This document shows positions 25,216 through 33,394 of a stretch of DNA of 64,000 bases, in pieces. The stretch is from Alphaproteobacteria bacterium (GTDB taxonomy: Bacteria > Myxococcota_A > UBA796 > GCA-2862545): NCBI GenBank assembly GCA_020632955.1, contig JACKEO010000006.1, positions 1 through 64,000 on the forward strand, read 5' to 3'. The position numbers and the translations under genes were made by a program. Numbering within the stretch: the first letter of the stretch is position 1; every line of letters starts with the position of its first letter. The notes below the pieces were generated by a model that was not told the DNA's origin, made no database searches, and worked only from the letters and a program-made list of their open reading frames with translations.

Positions 25216-26573
25216 GCGCCTCGGACTTCCAGCACCGCATCGACGGGGCCATCGAGGCGGTCAAGGGCCGCTCGGTGCCCGGCACCTTCAACCTCGTCAC
25301 CCTGGGCTTCGTGGCCTGGGGCCTGCTCGGGCTGGGCTACGGCTTTGGCACGGGCAAGGCGGCGTGGACCTGGGGTGCGCTGCTCGTGGCCATCTTCTAC
25401 GCCATCTGCCTCGGGCAGGGCGGGCTGATGTTCTCGGTCATCATGCACGGCACCTTCGGGCGCTGGGGCCGGCCGCTCAAGCGCGTGGCCGAGGGCTTCG
25501 CCGTGGGCCTGTTCGTGCCCCTGGTGCTGCTCGCGCTCTTCTTCGCCGCGGGCGGCCTCACGGTCTACCCGTGGAGCCCCACCTGGCACGGCGGCGACCC
25601 CGTCTCGCTCGCGCCGCACGGCTCGGGCGTCTACCACTCGAAGGAGTTCTGGCTGGAGCCCGGCTTCTTCTCGATCCGCCAGCTCGCCGGTCTCGTGGTG
25701 CTGCTGGTGCTCGACTTCCTCCTCATCCGGAACTCGCTCCGCCCCGACCTCGTGCTCGCGAAGCAGAAGCTCGGTGCGGCCGCGCCCGCGTGGTGGGACC
25801 GCCTCATCGGCTCGGCGAGCTCGCCCTCCGACGAGGCCAAGCGCTCCGCCGTGGGCAACCAGGTGCTGGTGCCCGTGCTCGCCATGTCCTACGCGCTCAT
25901 GATGTCCATGTTCGCCTTCGACATGGTGATGAGCCTGGACCCCTGGTGGTTCAGCAACATGTTCGGCGGCTGGATCTTCATGTCGTCGGTGCTGATGGGT
26001 CTCGCGGCGCTCGCCGTGGTGGCCACGCTCGGCCGCGACTGGCTGTCGCTCGGTCCGTGGATCAAGCCCAACGTCACCCACGACCTCGGCAAGCTCATGC
26101 TCGCCGGCACGATGTTCTGGGCCTACACCCTCTTCGCGCAGATCCTGCCGATCTACTACACGGACGTGCCCGAGGAGACGAACTTCCTCCTCGTGCGCAT
26201 GGTGCTGCCGCAGTGGAGCTGGATGGCCCGTCTGGTCGCCATCCTCTGCTTCCTCGCGCCCTTCACCATCCTGCTGTCCCGTGGCCTGAAGAAGCTGCGC
26301 TGGCCCTTCTTCGGCGTGGCGCTGGTCTCGCTCACCGGCCTGTTCTTCGAGCGCTCGCTGCTGGTGATGCCCAGTGTCTACCTGGGGGATGCCTTCCCCG
26401 CGGCGGACTTCCTGATCATCAACGTGGGCGTGTGGCTCGGCGTGGTGGGGCTCTTCGCCCAGGTGGTGGCGCGCTTCCTCGCCACGGTGCCTGCGGTGCC
26501 GGTGGCCGACCCGCTGCTCGAGGATCACCCCTGGGACGTGCACGTGCACGCCGCGGGGCATGCGCACGGATGA
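25212..26573 (+). CDS. actF: Alternative complex III membrane subunit ActF
   Basis: 453 residues with about ten membrane helices, homologous in layout to ActC but without its quinol-site residues. LPIYYTDVPEETNFLLVRM and MFAFDMVMSLDPWWFSNMFG are characteristic of ActF. The short C-terminus ends VHVHAAGHAHG, again histidine-rich. It is the last gene of the operon. No actG and no cytochrome oxidase genes follow, unlike in many genomes where caa3 oxidase genes are next. Confidence 0.92.
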   Translation: MSASDFQHRIDGAIEAVKGRSVPGTFNLVTLGFVAWGLLGLGYGFGTGKAAWTWGALLVAIFYAICLGQGGLMFSVIMHGTFGRWGRPLKRVAEGFAVGLFVPLVLLALFFAAGGLTVYPWSPTWHGGDPVSLAPHGSGVYHSKEFWLEPGFFSIRQLAGLVVLLVLDFLLIRNSLRPDLVLAKQKLGAAAPAWWDRLIGSASSPSDEAKRSAVGNQVLVPVLAMSYALMMSMFAFDMVMSLDPWWFSNMFGGWIFMSSVLMGLAALAVVATLGRDWLSLGPWIKPNVTHDLGKLMLAGTMFWAYTLFAQILPIYYTDVPEETNFLLVRMVLPQWSWMARLVAILCFLAPFTILLSRGLKKLRWPFFGVALVSLTGLFFERSLLVMPSVYLGDAFPAADFLIINVGVWLGVVGLFAQVVARFLATVPAVPVADPLLEDHPWDVHVHAAGHAHG

Positions 26574-26580
26574 GGCGCGC

Positions 26581-26602
26581 GACGTCGACGCGGTTCGACG
26601 TC
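26581..26602 (+). terminator. Hairpin after actF, possible terminator
   Basis: A perfect 8-bp stem (GACGTCGA / TCGACGTC) with a 6-base loop starts 7 bases after the actF stop. There is no T-run, so it may act as a factor-dependent terminator or mRNA 3' stabiliser. Confidence 0.42.
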
Positions 26603-26616
26603 ACGCGGCCTGAACC

Positions 26617-27168
26617 GTGGTGAAGGGCGGTCTGCGCCTCACGGGAGGCCGCGCCCGGGGTCGGGTGCTCCGCCAGCCCGTGGGGGAGGGGGTCCGTCCC
26701 ACCTCCTCGCGGGTGCGGGAGGCGCTCTTCTCGATGGTGGGCCAGGACCTGGACGGCCTGCGGGTGCTGGACGCCTTCGGCGGAGCCGGCCTGCTCGGGC
26801 TCGAGGCGTGGTCGCGCGGCGCCGAGGTGGTGGTCACCGAGCTGCGCCCGGCCACTGCGCGGGATCTGCGCCGCCGGGGCGAGGAGATCGGCGCCGACTG
26901 GACGGTGCACACCGGCGACTGCCTGGCCCTCGCGCCGCAGCACGGCCCCTTCGACGGCGTGCTGGCCGATCCGCCCTATGCGGCGTCGCCGGGGCCGATC
27001 CTGGAGGTGCTCGGTCCGCTCGCGCGCGCCTGGCTCGTCTACGAGGCGGACAGCAGCGCGACGCCGCCGCCCACGGCAGGTCCCCTCGCGCTCGATCGTG
27101 TGCGAAGCTTCGGGGGGACGGCCCTCTGGGTGTACCGCCGAGGAGACGAGGATGCAGAGCCTGCGTGA
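26617..27168 (+). CDS. rsmD: 16S rRNA m2G966 methyltransferase RsmD-like
   Basis: 183 residues. The N-terminal GGRARGRVLRQP and RPTSSRVREALFS are the RsmD signature, and DAFGGAGLLGLEAWSRGA is the AdoMet site. ADPPYAAS carries the DPPY catalytic motif for guanine N2 methylation. It starts at GTG 26617 (a second GTG follows in frame) and its 3' end overlaps the next gene by 17 bases. It stands downstream of the act operon but is functionally unrelated. Confidence 0.9.
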   Translation: MVKGGLRLTGGRARGRVLRQPVGEGVRPTSSRVREALFSMVGQDLDGLRVLDAFGGAGLLGLEAWSRGAEVVVTELRPATARDLRRRGEEIGADWTVHTGDCLALAPQHGPFDGVLADPPYAASPGPILEVLGPLARAWLVYEADSSATPPPTAGPLALDRVRSFGGTALWVYRRGDEDAEPA

Positions 27169-27964
27169 GGCCATCGACCTGCTGGTGCGCCTGAGGGGAC
27201 GGATGCACCGGGCCGCGGGGCGCGTCTCCCTCGACCTGCGGGGCGAGGTGGCGGAGCTGGTCATCGACAACCCCGGCGACCGGCACGCGATGACCCTGGG
27301 GATGATGGAGGACCTCGGACGGTCGGTGCTCCGGCTCACCGAGTGGCGGGGAAGCGTCGTGATCCTGCGCTCGTCCTCGCGCGAGGCCTTCTGCTCGGGG
27401 GCCCACCTCGACCAGGTCAGGGAGGCCCTGCTCGACAAGGAGAAGGCGCGCCACATGGCCGAGGCGATGACCACGGTGATGGACGGGCTGCTGGCGCTGC
27501 CCCAGGTCTCGGTGGCCGTGGTGAGCGGGCCGGCGGTGGGCGGGGGCGCCGAGCTCTGCACGGCCACCGACCACCGCGTCTTCCACGCCGGGGGCTGGGT
27601 GCAGTTCCGGCAGGCGGCGCTCGGGGTGGGCGCGGGCTGGGGCGGCGCGCGTCGGCTGCTGCACCACGTGCCCTCCCGGGTGGCCCTGCGCTGGCTCACC
27701 ACCGCCGGCCGCATCGACGCACGGCTGGCGGGCCGGGTGGGCTTCGCCGACGTGGTGACGGAGGAGGATCCCCACAAGGCCGCGCGCGACCTGGTGGCCC
27801 CGCTGCTGGCGCTGCCTGCGGCGGGCGTGCGCACGGTGAAGGCCCAGCTCGCCTACGCCCGGCTCGGCAGCGCCCGGGAGCGCGACGTCGACGCCTTCGT
27901 GTCCACCTGGGGCGGGCCCGACCACCGCAAGGCCCTCGGGCTGCCGGATCCCTCCCCGCACTAG
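27152..27964 (+). CDS. Enoyl-CoA hydratase/isomerase superfamily protein, ECHDC1-like
   Basis: 270 residues of crotonase fold. SREAFCSGAHLDQV gives the oxyanion-hole region and SGPAVGGGAELCTATDHRVF the second. GVGAGWGGARRLLHHV fits the pattern of ethylmalonyl/methylmalonyl-CoA decarboxylases (ECHDC1), metabolite-repair enzymes that destroy faulty acetyl-CoA carboxylase products. A simple hydratase cannot be excluded, since the family is hard to split by eye. The ATG overlaps rsmD. Confidence 0.75.
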   Translation: MQSLREAIDLLVRLRGRMHRAAGRVSLDLRGEVAELVIDNPGDRHAMTLGMMEDLGRSVLRLTEWRGSVVILRSSSREAFCSGAHLDQVREALLDKEKARHMAEAMTTVMDGLLALPQVSVAVVSGPAVGGGAELCTATDHRVFHAGGWVQFRQAALGVGAGWGGARRLLHHVPSRVALRWLTTAGRIDARLAGRVGFADVVTEEDPHKAARDLVAPLLALPAAGVRTVKAQLAYARLGSARERDVDAFVSTWGGPDHRKALGLPDPSPH

Positions 27965-27970
27965 AGCGGT

Positions 27971-28588
27971 CTAGCCCCAGCCGCGTGCCTGCAGCCGGTC
28001 GCGCAGGAAGTCCGCCCGGCGCGCCGCGTCGGCGCTGACGCGGGCGTCGTGGTCCGCGGTCTGCCGCGCGAGCGCCGACCAGTGGCGATGCAGGTGGCGC
28101 AGGTGGGGCTCGAGGAAGGGATCGTCGCCCTCGAGCAGGCGGGGGCCGAAGGCGAGCGTCAGCCCCGTGGCCGGCTCCTCCCCCGGCACGGCGCGCAGCA
28201 CCTCGGCGTACCGGCCCGCCTCCGGCGCGAGGGCCTCGGCGTCCACGCGCCAGCCGTGGGTGGCGAGCCAGGTGCGCAGCGTCTCCGGATCGTCGGGCGC
28301 GTGCGCCACGAGCACCCGGGGCAGGGGGCCGCGCGTGAGGATGCCCGCGATCGTGTGGGCGCCCATGCCGGCGATGATCGCCGTGTCCACGTGGCGGAAG
28401 GGGGCGAGCCCGTCGGCGACCACCCACGGCAGGTCGGGCCGGCCCGCGCGGTGGGGGCGACGCTCGGTGGCGATCGCGCCCACCGCGTGCGCCACGTGGC
28501 CGTGGTCGGCGCCCACGTCCACGATCAGCCCACCCGCCGGCACGAGGCGGGCGAGCACCTCGCGTCGTGCCCGACCTGCGCGCTTCAT
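27971..28588 (-). CDS. trmK: TrmK-like tRNA (adenine22-N1)-methyltransferase family protein
   Basis: 205 residues. IVDVGADHGHVAHAV is the AdoMet-binding loop with the TrmK DVGADH signature, and DTAIIAGMGAHTIAGIL matches the family's second motif (AGMGG in most members). TrmK methylates N1 of A22 in some bacterial tRNAs. The start ATG overlaps the stop of the upstream membrane-protein gene (ATGA, 28585-28588). The C-terminal helical region (about 150-205) is the expected coiled coil. Confidence 0.83.
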   Translation of the reverse strand: MKRAGRARREVLARLVPAGGLIVDVGADHGHVAHAVGAIATERRPHRAGRPDLPWVVADGLAPFRHVDTAIIAGMGAHTIAGILTRGPLPRVLVAHAPDDPETLRTWLATHGWRVDAEALAPEAGRYAEVLRAVPGEEPATGLTLAFGPRLLEGDDPFLEPHLRHLHRHWSALARQTADHDARVSADAARRADFLRDRLQARGWG

Positions 28589-29379
28589 CCGCGCTGGAGC
28601 TCGCGGCGGGTGGTCGCGGCGGCGCGGGCGGCGCGCTGCAGCGCCGAGAGCGCGTCGCCGTCGGCCTCCTGCTCCGCGTCCTGGTGGGCGATCAGGGCGC
28701 GCAGGCGGGCGAGGTCGTCCGCGCCCGGGAGGCTGGTGCGCCAGGCGGCCTCCACGGCCTCCAGGGCGGCCCAGAGATCCTCGGCGGCCCGCTCGGGGAG
28801 TGCCGGGTCGAGGGAGGCACGGCGGAGGTGCTGGAGCGCCTCCCAGGCATCGGGCGCCTGCGCTGCGCGCGCCTGGGCGTCGGTGTGCCGGGCGAGCGTG
28901 TCGGCGATGGAGGCGCGGTGGTCGCCGTGCCGACGGCTCGCTCCCCACGCTGTGCCCAGCCCGCCGAGCACCGCCACCAGGCCCACGGCTGCAGCGGCGT
29001 AGGCCAGGCCCGTGGTGTCGCCGACCACCAGGGCCCACGTGACGCCCACGAGGAGGGGGACGAGGCCCACGAGGGCGGCGCCGAACCCGCCGAGGGAGGC
29101 GAGGGCGGCCCGGTCGTCGCTGCGGGCGTCGAGCACCACGGCGGGGAGCGGCGGTGTGCCCGCGCGCAGGCGCGCCACCGCCTCCTTCGCGCGGGCCCGC
29201 GAGACCTCCCTCCCGAGGATGGCCGGCAGCTCCGCCTCGGCGAGGTCCCGCACGTCCAGCACGCCCAGGCCCGCGTCGAGGGCCACGCGGTGGCGCGCGC
29301 GGGGGTCGGCGAGCTCGTCGGCGGGCACGGCCACCAGGTGGACGCGCGGGTCGTCGGGCGCGGGGGGCCCGTCCTCCAC
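28585..29379 (-). CDS. Two-helix membrane protein of unknown function
   Basis: 264 residues from a GTG at 29379 with GGAG 5 bases before it. A soluble N-terminal part (about 1-85) is followed by two adjacent hydrophobic helices (about 95-115 and 122-142). The C-terminal part (about 145-264) is helical and rich in alanine and arginine, with spacing suggestive of tandem helical repeats or coiled coil. No family was recognised. It starts 2 bases after the stop of the Trypco1-like gene and overlaps trmK downstream, so it probably works with the former. Confidence 0.62.
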   Translation of the reverse strand: MEDGPPAPDDPRVHLVAVPADELADPRARHRVALDAGLGVLDVRDLAEAELPAILGREVSRARAKEAVARLRAGTPPLPAVVLDARSDDRAALASLGGFGAALVGLVPLLVGVTWALVVGDTTGLAYAAAAVGLVAVLGGLGTAWGASRRHGDHRASIADTLARHTDAQARAAQAPDAWEALQHLRRASLDPALPERAAEDLWAALEAVEAAWRTSLPGADDLARLRALIAHQDAEQEADGDALSALQRAARAAATTRRELQRG

Positions 29380-29381
29380 GG

Positions 29382-29744
29382 CTACTCCGGGTCGCGCTGC
29401 GGCAGGGCCGGCTGCGGCCGCGCCGGCGGCCCTGGCGGCCGCATGGGCGGGAACTTGAGGGCGCACTGGAACTGCCCGACGTTGGCGTGCTCCGAGATCA
29501 TCACGAGCCCCTGGCTGTCGGCCCGCACCGCGAAGTTCATCTCGAAGGCCGCCCCGGTGCGGCGCAGCGCCGGCGCGATCTCGGTGCCCACGTGCTGGGC
29601 GAGGAGCTTGATCATCTCGATGACGTTGGCGATGGCCTTGTCGGGGTTCGGCTGGACCTCGGACTCGGACTTCGAGAGACCGCCCGACACGGGCGCTTCC
29701 AGCAGGACGGCGGTGTCGCCGAGGTAGGTCACGTAGCTCGCCAT
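29382..29744 (-). CDS. Trypco1/CU044_2847-family-like small protein
   Basis: 120 residues. After a strand-rich start (VTYLGDTAVLLEAPVSGG) comes a helix with DKAIANVIEMIKLLAQHVGTEI, then FEMNFAVRADSQGLVMISEHANVGQFQCALKF. This helix then three-strand pattern matches the trypsin-co-occurring domain 1 family, which often accompanies trypsin-like proteases and effector systems. None is seen here; the neighbour is a membrane protein of unknown function. The tail is proline-rich. Assignment is by pattern. Confidence 0.62.
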   Translation of the reverse strand: MASYVTYLGDTAVLLEAPVSGGLSKSESEVQPNPDKAIANVIEMIKLLAQHVGTEIAPALRRTGAAFEMNFAVRADSQGLVMISEHANVGQFQCALKFPPMRPPGPPARPQPALPQRDPE

Positions 29745-29871
29745 CGGGGGGCTCCAGGGCGGTTCCGCCGGGGTGGCCCGGCCGCCGCAAGGTAACGCAG
29801 GAGGCCCACGCTCAGGGGAGGGGCCGGGCGGCCTCGCGTCGTGCTACGGTCGCCGGCCCGGGAGACGTGCC

Positions 29872-30405
29872 ATGGCCGGTCCGCTGAACCTCGAGCAACT
29901 CATCACCTTCCTGCTGGACGCCCCGATGTTCGGCGACCTCGACCCGGTCGAGCTCAGCGAGGTGGTCCACATCATGCAGGTGCAGCACCTGCGTGAGGGG
30001 CAGGTGGTCTTCGAGGAGGGAGCGCCCGGGGATGCCTGGTACGTCGTCTACGAGGGCCGGGTGGAGGTGGTGGTCGACACCGGCGACGACGACCGCATCC
30101 TCGTCACCTACGGCCTGCGCTCGTGCTTCGGCGAGATGGCCATCCTCGACGGGTCGCCACGGTCCGCCACCGTGCGCGCCGCGTCCGACGGCACCGTGCT
30201 GAAGTTCCCCCGCCTGTCGTTCCAGGTGCTCCTGGACGAGGGGAACCTCGCGGCCTTCAAGCTGGTGATGCAGATGGCCAAGGTGCTGGCCGCCCGGCAG
30301 CGCGACTCCACGATGCGCATCGTCGAGATGCTGCGCCGCCCCACCGATGCCGACGTACGGCGTCGGCTCGCGCCGATCGTCGAGGCCGCCTCGCGCTCCG
30401 AGTGA
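29872..30405 (+). CDS. Cyclic-nucleotide-binding domain protein without HTH
   Basis: 177 residues. One CRP-type beta-barrel (about 20-135) carries the phosphate-binding cassette FGEMAILDGSPRSATVRA, with the Glu and Arg that bind cyclic nucleotide ribose and phosphate. The C-terminal helical part (about 136-177) is too short for a DNA-binding domain, so it is probably a regulator of another protein rather than a transcription factor. It stands alone; a GCTACGGT element 22 bases upstream may be its -10. Confidence 0.82.
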   Translation: MAGPLNLEQLITFLLDAPMFGDLDPVELSEVVHIMQVQHLREGQVVFEEGAPGDAWYVVYEGRVEVVVDTGDDDRILVTYGLRSCFGEMAILDGSPRSATVRAASDGTVLKFPRLSFQVLLDEGNLAAFKLVMQMAKVLAARQRDSTMRIVEMLRRPTDADVRRRLAPIVEAASRSE

Positions 30406-30439
30406 GCCCTCGCGTCACGCTCCGGGGGGCCTGAGCAGC

Positions 30440-30472
30440 GACGCCGCCGCACCCGGTGGGGTGGGCGGCGTC
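30440..30472. terminator. Strong hairpin between tRNA-Ala and the cNMP-binding gene
   Basis: A perfect 9-bp stem (GACGCCGCC / GGCGGCGTC) with a 15-base loop that can itself pair (CACC/GGTG). It lies between the convergent cNMP-binding gene and tRNA-Ala, so it could end transcripts from both sides. No T-run is present. Confidence 0.5.
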
Positions 30473-30474
30473 GA

Positions 30475-30547
30475 TGGAGCCGATGGGGATCGAACCCACG
30501 ACCTCCAGAATGCCATTCTGGCGCTCTCCCAGCTGAGCTACGGCCCC
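30475..30547 (-). tRNA. tRNA-Ala (anticodon GGC)
   Basis: 73 bases fold as a full cloverleaf on the minus strand. The acceptor stem pairs GGGGCCG with CGGCTCC and the discriminator is A. The D arm contains AGCTCAGCTGGGAGAGC, the anticodon stem CCAGA/TCTGG closes loop ATGGCAT, giving GGC, and the T arm has GGTTCGATCCC. CCA is not encoded. The 3' side is followed closely by the hairpin at 30440-30472. Confidence 0.97.
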
Positions 30548-30576
30548 GAACTGACCCGCTGCGGAGTCGGACTCCC

Positions 30577-30617
30577 CCGGACCGATGGGACGGTCCGGAC
30601 GCCGGGAGTGCTCCCGG
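30577..30617. terminator. Pair of adjacent hairpins upstream of tRNA-Ala
   Basis: Two perfect inverted repeats lie side by side: CCGGACCG-N6-CGGTCCGG (30577-30598) and CCGGGAG-TG-CTCCCGG (30602-30617). They sit between the 3' end of the minus-strand gene at 30675 and the 5' end of tRNA-Ala. They may end that gene's transcript or mark tRNA processing. No T-run. Confidence 0.4.
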
Positions 30618-30674
30618 TCGCAGCGCCCCGGCTCCTAATGCCGGGCGCACGCGCAGGCAAGGCGCAGGTGCGCG

Positions 30675-31007
30675 CTACTCCTCGTCGGGCGGATCGGCCG
30701 GCGGGAGCTCGCCGGTGATCGCGCGCAGGTGCTCGAGCTCGGCGTCGATGGCGTCGATGCGCCCGATGGCCTTGGCCAGGGCGGGGTGGTCGAGCTCGCC
30801 TGCCTCGACGAGGCGGTAGGCGGTCTTGCCCAGGCGTGACCACATCGCTTCGCGGTCGCGCTGGAGCTGGATCGCGCGGAGTCGCGCCCGGCCGTCGTCG
30901 GCGGCACGCAGCAGCCGATCGCGGCTGTCGTGCACGAGACGCCGCAGCGCGTCCTGCAGCACGTCGCCAAGGGCACCCGGAGGAACGGACTCGGGCTCGT
31001 CGGCCAT
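30675..31007 (-). CDS. Small helical protein of unknown function
   Basis: 110 residues, rich in Arg, Asp, Leu and Ala, predicted almost wholly helical (coiled coil, about 15-95), with RLRAIQLQRDREAMWSRLGKTAYRLVEAGEL in the middle. The ends are acidic and proline-rich. ATG 31007 was chosen because GAGG lies 5 bases before it; two in-frame GTGs upstream (31010, 31013) are possible. It lies between two tRNA genes on the same strand. No family was recognised. Confidence 0.62.
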   Translation of the reverse strand: MADEPESVPPGALGDVLQDALRRLVHDSRDRLLRAADDGRARLRAIQLQRDREAMWSRLGKTAYRLVEAGELDHPALAKAIGRIDAIDAELEHLRAITGELPPADPPDEE

Positions 31008-31060
31008 CACCACCTCGAACGGCGGCAGGTACCACCGCGGCGGCCGCGCGGCACCCGCCG

Positions 31061-31144
31061 TGCCCGGAGCGGGGGTCGAACCCGCACTCCCCGAAGGGAA
31101 GGGGATTTTAAGTCCCCTGTGTCTGCCGATTCCACCATCCGGGC
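31061..31144 (-). tRNA. tRNA-Leu (anticodon TAA)
   Basis: 84 bases on the minus strand fold as a class II tRNA. The acceptor stem pairs GCCCGGA with TCCGGGC with discriminator A. The anticodon stem GGGGA/TCCCC closes loop CTTAAAA, giving TAA. A long variable arm follows, and the T arm contains GGTTCGACCCC. CCA is not encoded. Confidence 0.96.
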
Positions 31145-31187
31145 GAGGGACGGGCGAGGGGGAGGACCCCGATGGGGTGGTGCGCGA

Positions 31188-31724
31188 TCAGGGCTGCTTG
31201 GGGCGGGGCTGGCGCGCGGCGCGGACGCTGCTGGCCAGGGTGGCCCCGTCCACCGACTCCACGTGCATGGCCTGACGCACCCCGTCCGGGCGCACGACCA
31301 GGGCCGTGGGGATGGCCTCGGGCCAGTCGGTGACCGCCTGCTTGAGCGCACGGTTCGGATCGGAGGAGACGAGCCAGATGTGCTCGAGCTGCAGCAGGCC
31401 GTGGCGACTCACGAGGCCGGGCACGCGCGCGGACTGCACGGCGAGGGAGTCGACATTCACCAGCACCACGTCGACGTCTGGGTGCTGGGCGGCGAAGCTC
31501 TTGAGGATCGGGAACTCCGCGATGCACGGCGCGCACCAGCTCGCCCAGAACACGTACACGCGGACGTGGTCCGAGGGGGCCTCGAGCAGCGCGCGGAGGG
31601 TCTCGACGTCGACCTGGCGCGACACCTGGGGCACCCCCGGACGCGGCGGGACGGCCAGGGGAGGCGGGGTGGGCGCGGCGAGGAGATCGCAGCCGAGCAG
31701 GCAGGCGAGGACCAGGCGGATCAC
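31188..31724 (-). CDS. TlpA/thioredoxin-like lipoprotein
   Basis: 178 residues. A short hydrophobic leader ends in a lipobox-like LLGC (Cys12). The thioredoxin-fold domain has FWASWCAPCIAEF with redox cysteines at 64 and 67, and the cis-proline segment is AIPTALVV. TlpA-type proteins reduce periplasmic disulfides, for example in cytochrome c maturation; the target here is unknown. The GTG overlaps the stop of the upstream membrane protein (GTGA, 31721-31724), so they form an operon. Confidence 0.82.
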   Translation of the reverse strand: MIRLVLACLLGCDLLAAPTPPPLAVPPRPGVPQVSRQVDVETLRALLEAPSDHVRVYVFWASWCAPCIAEFPILKSFAAQHPDVDVVLVNVDSLAVQSARVPGLVSRHGLLQLEHIWLVSSDPNRALKQAVTDWPEAIPTALVVRPDGVRQAMHVESVDGATLASSVRAARQPRPKQP

Positions 31725-32428
31725 ACGGACTCCGTCGGGAGGGCGGCGGCTCGGCGGACGACGAGCGCGAGGAGGGGGAGCGGATGGGCGGGGAGTGCAG
31801 GCACGACGAAGGCCAACGTGCCGCACGCGCGCAGGAGGTCGCCCGCAACCGAGAGCGGCAGGGCCACAGGGAGATCGCCCGCCGCGCGGCGGAGGCGGCC
31901 GGCGCCCCGTCGGGGTTCGAGCACCGCCCGGGCGAGCAGGGCGTGGGCCAGCGCGCGGCCCGGCAGGGAGCCGACCCACGCGCCGAGCACGGCGGCCGCG
32001 ACAGGCAGCAGCGCCACCGGCGCCCCGCCCTGGGCGAGGATGGCGCCAGCCGCCACGAGCCCGGGCAGGGCCAGCAGGATCCCACCGGGGAGCCCGACGA
32101 GCAGGCCCATGGCGTGGGCGCCCGCCGCCTGCACCACGCTGCGTGCGGCGCTCGCCTGCCGGCCGAGGGCGCCCGCGGCCAGGGCCGCCGTGAGCCCATC
32201 GACCACGACCGCCACGCCCACGCGGGCCGCGAGGAGCCCGGCGGCGAGCGCCAGCGTGAGCGTGCCGGCCCAGAGGGCACGCACGAGGAGGAGGGCGCCC
32301 GCCACGTCGGCCAGGGCGCCCAGCGCGCCCAGTCCGAGCAGTCGGACGGGATCGTCGCCGAGCAGCGTCAGGGCCTGACGCAGCGCGCGCACCGGGCCTG
32401 GGGGAGGTCGCGAGGGCAGCGCGTTCAT
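31721..32428 (-). CDS. Multi-pass membrane protein of unknown function
   Basis: 235 residues, very rich in Ala, Leu and Gly, with about six membrane helices from residue 25 on. The start (MNALPSRPPPGPVRALRQALTLL) is a proline-rich cytoplasmic end. No family was recognised; the layout loosely resembles DUF4013/glycerophosphoryl-diester-type membrane domains, but that is weak. It is coupled to the TlpA-like gene by a 4-base overlap, so a link with envelope redox chemistry is possible. Confidence 0.6.
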   Translation of the reverse strand: MNALPSRPPPGPVRALRQALTLLGDDPVRLLGLGALGALADVAGALLLVRALWAGTLTLALAAGLLAARVGVAVVVDGLTAALAAGALGRQASAARSVVQAAGAHAMGLLVGLPGGILLALPGLVAAGAILAQGGAPVALLPVAAAVLGAWVGSLPGRALAHALLARAVLEPRRGAGRLRRAAGDLPVALPLSVAGDLLRACGTLAFVVPALPAHPLPLLALVVRRAAALPTESV

Positions 32429-32494
32429 TGCGGCGCTAGTATCGTCTGGTGGAGGCCTCGGCTGGTTGCATGAGGCTTGCATCGGGACGGTGGT

Positions 32495-33316
32495 GTGGCT
32501 TCCGGGCGTGGCTGGGCGGGCGTGTGGCTGGTGGGACTCCTCACGGGGTGCCCGAAGAACGTGATCTCTCCCGACGACGAGGCGCTGGCGGCCGCGCTGG
32601 AGGCCGCGGATCGCGCCTGGGCGGCACGGGGCACGGCGGGGCTGGATCCGGTCGGCGCGGCACTCGACACCGTGCCCGCGAGCCGGGCGGAGGTGCCGGA
32701 GGTGCTCTGGCGCCGTGCGCGCTGGCACGTGGCGCGAGGGCACACCCAGGACGAGGACGCCGAGGCCCGGCGGGAGCACGAGCGTGGACGCGACGTGGCC
32801 ATGCGGTGCGTGCTGGTGGCGCCCGGGCTCACCGGGGCCCTGCGTGGGGGCACGCTCCCCGCCGCGCTCCCCGCGCTCGAGGTCTCCCGTCTGCCCTGTG
32901 CCGCGTGGGCGGGCGTGGCCTGGGTACGCGCCGACCAGCGCTTCGATCCCGAGACGGGCACGCTCGACGTCCCGGCGGTCGAGGCGCTGCTGTCGGCGGG
33001 ACGGCGCGCGCCCCCGCCGTCGGGGCCGGCGGCCGCGTACGGCGACGTGCTCTGGGCTGCCGCCCATCCCGTGGACCCGGGCGCGGGCGAGCAGGCGCTC
33101 GAGGCCCTCGCGTCCGCCGCGGCCGAGCCCACCGACGATGCGTGGGTGCGGTGGGAGGACCTGGTGCGGGTCATGCCGCGTCCGAAGGGCACGGCGCCGG
33201 GCCGCGCGCCCGCCACGCCCGAGGAGCGCGCCAGCGTGCGACGTCTCACGGGGGGGCTGCTGTATCGACCCTCGAACCTGGAACGCCTCGACCGCAGCGC
33301 TCCGGGGGGGCGCTGA
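32495..33316 (+). CDS. Lipoprotein of unknown function
   Basis: 273 residues from a GTG at 32495; a TTG at 32477 is an alternative. The leader ends in LLTGC, a clear lipobox (Cys19). The rest is helical, with alanine/arginine-rich segments that may be degenerate TPR-like repeats. Trp and Arg are frequent in the middle. No family was recognised. A GCTAGTAT element lies at 32435-32442 upstream. It is divergent from the membrane protein at 32428. Confidence 0.65.
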   Translation: MASGRGWAGVWLVGLLTGCPKNVISPDDEALAAALEAADRAWAARGTAGLDPVGAALDTVPASRAEVPEVLWRRARWHVARGHTQDEDAEARREHERGRDVAMRCVLVAPGLTGALRGGTLPAALPALEVSRLPCAAWAGVAWVRADQRFDPETGTLDVPAVEALLSAGRRAPPPSGPAAAYGDVLWAAAHPVDPGAGEQALEALASAAAEPTDDAWVRWEDLVRVMPRPKGTAPGRAPATPEERASVRRLTGGLLYRPSNLERLDRSAPGGR

Positions 33317-33394
33317 GGCGAGGCGTGGACGCGATGCGCGTGCAGCGCGGGCGGCGGACCGGCGTGGCCCGACGAGCCCGCGCGCGACGGGCGA

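Noticed and set aside
26581..26602. Regulatory operator rather than terminator
   Set aside because: The repeat could be either, but its place just after the actF stop fits a transcript end better, so it was listed as a possible terminator.
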